Below are positions 49,102 through 53,075 of a stretch of DNA of 53,075 nt, one piece after another. Numbering within the stretch: the stretch's first letter is position 1; every line of letters begins with the position of its first letter. The translations under genes and the position numbers were made by a program. Origin of the DNA: an uncultured Granulosicoccaceae bacterium. GTDB taxonomy: Bacteria > Pseudomonadota > Gammaproteobacteria > Granulosicoccales > Granulosicoccaceae. The DNA is taken from positions 1-53,075 of the forward strand of contig CAKZVB010000123.1 of assembly GCA_937922015.1 (NCBI GenBank), written 5' to 3'. The notes beneath the pieces are model-generated. The model worked only from the letters and a program-made list of their open reading frames with translations, was not told the DNA's origin and ran no database searches.

Positions 49102-50502
49102 TTAGATATTCGGATAACAAAAGCTGTCAGTGGAACAATCGCCGCCTTCGAGCCGTATCTGGTGACTTCGATACCCTTCAGGAAAGTCGATATAAAAATC
49201 CTTATCCAGCGTTAAGCCGCCATTCTCGCCCACGTTCGCCATCACCATCTGACCGCCTGAATCATTCGGGTAGAATTGATCATCCCATGTCGAGTAGAGC
49301 GAGTTGGTCCAGTAGACGCGCTTGCCGTCACGACTTATTTCAAGCATCTGCGGCCCGTAGGCAAAGTCTTTGCCGTTGGCGTGTTTATGTTTTGCGACTA
49401 TGCCGCCCAGTTCAACTTTACCGGTCAACACCGGGTTCATCGGGTCTGTGACATCGTACTGGTGTAGCTCGCCCAGTCCCCAGCAGGCAACGTATAGATA
49501 TTTATCGTCCAGACTGAGGTCGATGTCAGTCACCAGTGGGGGCACAGCTGCAAATCCTTTTAACAAATCCGGCAGGTCGTCAGCATCTGCAGGAACAGGG
49601 TCGATGGTGATGGTTTTCTTTGACTGCCAAACGCCGTCATCATCACGCCACCAGGTGAATACAGATCCCTGTAAGTTAGTAGTGTCGACAACAACGCCAC
49701 AGAAGCCATATGATTTTGACGGATCGTGTGCCGGGCGCACCTCCAATGCCATTTGATGGTTTTCACCAAAGTCTATGGTCTGAATGTTTTTGCGCTTGCG
49801 TAAATCCCAAAAATGAATCGAGTGACCATATTTATTGCTAAGCAGGTCTTCAGGGACGATGCCATTCTCAAATTGCGGAGGCAGACCCCATTCAGAGCTG
49901 ACCATATAATCCTGAGGTAGGTTCCACCAGAAGTCGTAGTGTTTGTCCTGTGCTCCACGATCCATTTCATAGCGACCAATGATCTCAAAGGTTTCACAAT
50001 CCATAATAAATATACCCGGTGGTCCATCAGTGCCGTCCGGTCCGCCGCCGCCAAGTGTGGATACATAGATGCCCTCGGGTCCGCAATGGATCGTATGCGG
50101 GCGCGAGTAGCCTGTTTTTTCGAACAGTTCCTCTGGTTCAATAGTCTTGTGTATCTTTGCATTTAGCGGATCTTTAACATCGATCACGTATATCCGTGAA
50201 GAGCGAATGCCCGGAACAATCAAATAACGACGTTCGAGGAAAGCGTGCCCCGACATCGGTGATAATGCTGACGAACAGGCGTTCCATCCGAAGTGGTGGA
50301 ACTCGTCGCCCTTGTTAGGGACGATCACCTGATGCACGATCTGTCCGTAGGTTTTTGATTTTTTATCCAGATCAATGACGGCAATACCGTCAGATTTAGA
50401 ACCGTCGGGGCTAAGCATTACTGTAAAGCCGTAGTTCTCTACAGGCGCTTGCATAGCAAGCATGGCTGTGGCATGGAATGTAGGGTCCGGTCTCATGGTC
50501 AT
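49102..50502 (-). CDS. mtoX: SBP56-family methanethiol oxidase
   Basis: This 466-residue protein belongs to the selenium-binding-protein (SBP56) family, whose bacterial members oxidise methanethiol to formaldehyde, hydrogen peroxide and sulfide using copper. The beta-propeller hallmarks are present: DEFHHFGWNACSSA, SRPHTIHCGPEG, YDFWWNLPQDYMVSSEWG, VTDIDLSLDDKYLYVACWG and RSHQIRLEGGDCSTDSFCYPN, the conserved C-terminus with cysteines. From ATG 50502, preceded by GAGAG, no signal peptide is seen, whereas characterised MtoX is periplasmic. The longer frame from 50592 gives no signal peptide either. The usual SCO1 and MauG-type neighbours are absent. Released sulfide could feed the sulfur-oxidation genes. 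Confidence 0.85.
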   Translation of the reverse strand: MTMRPDPTFHATAMLAMQAPVENYGFTVMLSPDGSKSDGIAVIDLDKKSKTYGQIVHQVIVPNKGDEFHHFGWNACSSALSPMSGHAFLERRYLIVPGIRSSRIYVIDVKDPLNAKIHKTIEPEELFEKTGYSRPHTIHCGPEGIYVSTLGGGGPDGTDGPPGIFIMDCETFEIIGRYEMDRGAQDKHYDFWWNLPQDYMVSSEWGLPPQFENGIVPEDLLSNKYGHSIHFWDLRKRKNIQTIDFGENHQMALEVRPAHDPSKSYGFCGVVVDTTNLQGSVFTWWRDDDGVWQSKKTITIDPVPADADDLPDLLKGFAAVPPLVTDIDLSLDDKYLYVACWGLGELHQYDVTDPMNPVLTGKVELGGIVAKHKHANGKDFAYGPQMLEISRDGKRVYWTNSLYSTWDDQFYPNDSGGQMVMANVGENGGLTLDKDFYIDFPEGYRSHQIRLEGGDCSTDSFCYPNI

Positions 50503-50652
50503 TGTATTTTCTCTCGCGTTTGGTTTGTCGGTTGTTAAAAATACAGCTGTTAAAAGCCCTGTTTCAGTAGAATGTGATACCCATGTGATCATATTTTTTA
50601 AAATGCATAAACAATAGGTAGCCAGGCCTGCGCCTGGCTACCGCCTGATCAT

Positions 50653-52380
50653 CTAGCTTTGATTAGCGCGTATACCATCGCGTATCAGCGCTTTCAAAAG
50701 GGAGAAACCCATCAGGATCATTATCAATGAAAAAGGAATAGCGCCAATAATCATTGCTGCTTGTATAGCGTTTAGTCCTCCTGCCAGAAGTAATGCGGCT
50801 ATGACTGCGGTGAGAATAAGTCCCCATATAAGGATATGGCTTTTTCCGGCAGTTCCGGCTTCTCCACCGGCATTGATTGTGTTAACCACCAGTACCGCCG
50901 AATCTGCAGAGGTGACCAGATAGGTAAGCAGGAGAATTACGATCAGCACTGACATCGCTGTGGCAAGGTTTGAGGACAGCATTATGTTGATTACTTCGTA
51001 CAACTGTGCAGTCAGGCTTTTTGCGTAAATCTGGCCATCGGCTGTGCCGCTTAATTCCAGATCGATGGCGGTGCCGCCCAACAGTGAAAACCATAGAAAA
51101 CACATCAGCGATGGTGCGATGATAGCGCCCACGGCAAACTCACGTATGGTCCGGTTTTTTGAAATCCGTGCCAGAAAGATTCCGACAAACGGGGCAAATG
51201 CTATCCACCAGGCCCAGTAAAAAATAGACCACCAACCCTGCCATTCACCCGGGCTGCCCGCGCCTTCGGCAGGAAACACGTTTAACGTTAATGCGGGGAG
51301 ATGAATGATATAGCTGAATATACCTTTGCCAAGCAGGGTCAGCGCAAACATGGTTGAGCCGAAGATCAAAAAGAACGCCAACAGGCTGAACGATAACACC
51401 ATGTTGATGTTACTGAGCCACTTTATCCCTTTGCCAACCCCTGACAATGCAGACAAGGTAGAACACACCATAACGACGGCCAGCGCCACAAGTAATGATC
51501 CGGTGGTTGGCTCACCATCTTTCATCAGCCATTGTGCACCGGTGATGTTGAATAAGCCTGAAGAGAAGGACGCCAGTCCCAGACCAATCGTTTGAGCAAT
51601 GCCGAGAATGGTCGCTACAACTGCGGTGATATCGACAACATGGCCCAGTGGCCCCTCGAGTTTTTTACCAAAAAGTGGTGCCAGCGTTGATCGAATCGTG
51701 AGTGGCAGTCCGCGTGAGTAGCTAAAGAATGCCAGTGAAATACCCACCAGTGCATAACATGACCAGGCACCGAAACCCCAGTGCAGAAAAGAATAGCGAT
51801 ACACCGAATCAACCGTAGATAGCGTTTTGGGTTCAACCAGATTCGCAATAGCGGGAATTGATCCTGCCTCTGTTTGTGATTTGTAGAAAGTCCAGATATC
51901 GGCCCCTTCCGGTATGCTGATACTGGCAGCTGCCAGTGCGTCCTTGATGGCAATTGCACTCAGGCGTACATCGGGGTTGTCAGCCATGTGCCACATCGGT
52001 TCGCCTGTCGCATAACCAAGCATCCCGATACCGATACCGGCGCCAAACATCATGGAGAACCAGGAAAAGTTAGAGAATTCCGGCACGCCGTCCGGAGTGC
52101 CCAGTTTGGTTTTCCCCCATTTGGGAACCACCGCGACGAGGACACAAACAGCAATGAAAAAAGCGACAGCGTATGTGTAGTAGTAGTTCAGGTGATTAAA
52201 AGACCAGGTTTTTAGATCACCCAGAACTTTTCCTGCCGCTTCCGGGTCTATAACAGCCCAGATCACAATAAGTGCAATGATGACTTTTGATGTCAACGCG
52301 ACAGCGTTATTAAAACCTTTATAGAAGCCACTAGTAGAAAGCCCGATATCGAGCTCTCTTAGAGGTTGTTTAATAGCCAT
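50653..52380 (-). CDS. BCCT-family betaine/choline/DMSP-type transporter
   Basis: This 575-residue sodium- or proton-coupled carrier belongs to the betaine-choline-carnitine transporter family with twelve membrane helices. The signature GWWSIFYWAWWIAFAPFVG and the following ARISKNRTIREF lie near residues 385-415, with the substrate-box glycines in MMFGAGIGIGMLGYATGEP near residue 115. Substrates are quaternary ammonium or sulfonium osmolytes such as glycine betaine or DMSP. The gene next to a methanethiol oxidase makes DMSP, whose demethylation releases methanethiol, a tempting cargo, but the aromatic box alone does not prove it. Confidence 0.9.
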   Translation of the reverse strand: MAIKQPLRELDIGLSTSGFYKGFNNAVALTSKVIIALIVIWAVIDPEAAGKVLGDLKTWSFNHLNYYYTYAVAFFIAVCVLVAVVPKWGKTKLGTPDGVPEFSNFSWFSMMFGAGIGIGMLGYATGEPMWHMADNPDVRLSAIAIKDALAAASISIPEGADIWTFYKSQTEAGSIPAIANLVEPKTLSTVDSVYRYSFLHWGFGAWSCYALVGISLAFFSYSRGLPLTIRSTLAPLFGKKLEGPLGHVVDITAVVATILGIAQTIGLGLASFSSGLFNITGAQWLMKDGEPTTGSLLVALAVVMVCSTLSALSGVGKGIKWLSNINMVLSFSLLAFFLIFGSTMFALTLLGKGIFSYIIHLPALTLNVFPAEGAGSPGEWQGWWSIFYWAWWIAFAPFVGIFLARISKNRTIREFAVGAIIAPSLMCFLWFSLLGGTAIDLELSGTADGQIYAKSLTAQLYEVINIMLSSNLATAMSVLIVILLLTYLVTSADSAVLVVNTINAGGEAGTAGKSHILIWGLILTAVIAALLLAGGLNAIQAAMIIGAIPFSLIMILMGFSLLKALIRDGIRANQS

Positions 52381-52401
52381 GTATTTCTCTCCGTGTAAGT
52401 T

Positions 52402-52584
52402 CTAGAACAATGGTAAAACACCTCGATCAGCTAGCTTGAGGCAGGGCCAGTAATTGCCCTTGAGTTTTAGAGTGAAATCAGCGTGAATGAAAAGTGCTGT
52501 TGTTGCCACGTATATACAAGCTATCAAAACGAGCACAGCAACACCGGTCACACTGACATCTGTGATGTATAGTTTTCTCTCGAT
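52402..52584 (-). CDS. Possible 60-residue single-helix membrane protein with ATC start
   Basis: In the gap before the BCCT gene a minus-strand frame of 60 codons follows a near-perfect GGAGGAG ribosome site (52594-52600) with nine-base spacing. It lacks ATG, GTG or TTG at that place: the codon there is ATC, a very rare initiator. The product would begin IERKLYITDVS, cross the membrane once (VTGVAVLVLIACIYVATTAL) and end in a cytoplasmic or periplasmic tail of about 30 residues. It ends 22 bases before the BCCT ATG, so it could be a small transporter partner. A sequencing error or a degraded gene are alternatives. Confidence 0.3.
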   Translation of the reverse strand: MERKLYITDVSVTGVAVLVLIACIYVATTALFIHADFTLKLKGNYWPCLKLADRGVLPLF

Positions 52585-52647
52585 TGCCTGATTCTCCTCC
52601 TGTGCCTTTGACCTGGCGTGTTGTATTAAGTGAAATTCATGGTTTGC

Positions 52648-53075
52648 TTATCCGCTTTTATCAAGCAGCGTCTTTATTGCCTTTGAATAAGCAATCTTAC
52701 CGTGCAGCGCAAATGCTTCATGGTATTGGGGTACCCTGGCCAGATCGTAGTAGTAATTTACCATCATGCCGGCGGACTGGTTCTGGCCGTTTTCTGAGTT
52801 ATCCCCCAGGAAATTCAACCGTTCTATACGAGCGCCATTACCCAGGTGAAAACGCGCTACAGAATTAACCGGCTTGCCTTTTGAGTCTTGTGTCTGAACC
52901 AGATACTGCGCGGTAAGTTTCTTGAGTTGCAGTTCCAGCTTGTCAAGATCATCTGCTTGTTGTGACCATTGAGGGTTCTCGAGAATCTCAGCCAATGCAG
53001 CGACTTCTGTATTATTTTCAGCCTGTGAACGTAACCAGTCTTTGAACCCCGGTATCGGTGACAAGGTGACAAAGT
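52648..53075 (-). CDS. Malonyl-CoA decarboxylase, C-terminal end (runs off window)
   Basis: The frame continues beyond the right edge, so only about 140 residues of the C-terminal part are seen; the visible TTG at 53064 is internal. It matches the catalytic acetyltransferase-like domain of malonyl-CoA decarboxylase, which turns malonyl-CoA into acetyl-CoA and CO2: TLSPIPGFKDWL, PVNSVARFHLGNGARIERL (with the catalytic His) and SAGMMVNYYYDL near the end, whose Tyr is also conserved. It lies upstream of the BCCT gene on the same strand, across a 267-base gap. Confidence 0.88.
   Translation of the reverse strand, partial: FVTLSPIPGFKDWLRSQAENNTEVAALAEILENPQWSQQADDLDKLELQLKKLTAQYLVQTQDSKGKPVNSVARFHLGNGARIERLNFLGDNSENGQNQSAGMMVNYYYDLARVPQYHEAFALHGKIAYSKAIKTLLDKSG

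Noticed and set aside
1-53075. tRNA genes, rRNA, insertion sequences or prophage
   Set aside because: No tRNA-like cloverleaf, transposase or integrase frame, or terminal repeats of an IS element were recognised.

Overview
The window reads as a chromosomal piece of a marine, sulfur-oxidising gammaproteobacterium. The main reason is a complete oxidative-type dsr operon (dsrABEFHCMKLJOPNR) in the order known from purple sulfur bacteria. It sits beside genes for uronic-acid polysaccharide use, methanethiol oxidation and betaine/DMSP-type uptake. Genus is not decidable from this sequence; a Granulosicoccus-like chemoheterotroph is a guess. I saw no tRNA, rRNA, insertion sequence, phage gene or CRISPR array.

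Region 1 (1-16.6 kb) is a uronate-oligosaccharide utilisation locus. One minus-strand operon holds a KDG kinase, an SDR oxidoreductase and two tandem GH88 unsaturated glucuronyl hydrolases, the second with a damaged substrate site. A second minus-strand operon holds a GntR/FCD regulator, an AlgS-AlgM-AlgM-AlgQ-type importer and a heparinase II/III-type (PL15-like) exolyase. Divergent genes encode a second GntR regulator and a glucarate-dehydratase-family enzyme. The expected flow is import of oligosaccharides, cytoplasmic exolytic and GH88 cleavage, then conversion to 2-keto-3-deoxygluconate and its phosphorylation.

Region 2 (16.6-25 kb) is mixed: an MsbA-like ABC exporter, a SoxS-like thioredoxin, an ICMT-like methyltransferase, and a Rieske/TrpD-like pair whose TrpD member lacks the PRPP motif. 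It also holds a Sel1-repeat protein, a CbiX/SirB chelatase (siroheme) and a four-gene minus-strand operon: TauD-like dioxygenase, a 74-residue protein, a 257-residue protein and an orphan Cas6/Cmx6-like protein.

Region 3 (25-40 kb) is the dsr operon, followed without a gap by a NarX/NarL-type two-component pair whose kinase gene starts inside dsrR. This suggests the sensor is made together with the sulfur-oxidation machinery.

Region 4 (40.1-48.4 kb) is the most novel part. An EctB-type diaminobutyrate aminotransferase without ectA or ectC precedes a 1399-residue protein with the architecture of epsilon-poly-L-lysine synthetase (A-T, then three transmembrane-flanked left-handed beta-helix domains). 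Eight bases further on comes an AlgE-like outer-membrane export barrel with an added helical and disordered N-terminal part. I predict a three-gene system that makes a diaminobutyrate supply, polymerises it into a cationic isopeptide homopolymer at the inner membrane, and exports it through the outer membrane.

Region 5 (48.4-53 kb) holds a multi-pass membrane protein, an SBP56/methanethiol oxidase, a BCCT transporter, a possible 60-residue membrane protein with a non-standard start, and the end of a malonyl-CoA decarboxylase gene. Together with dsr this could oxidise the sulfur released from imported methylated sulfur compounds.
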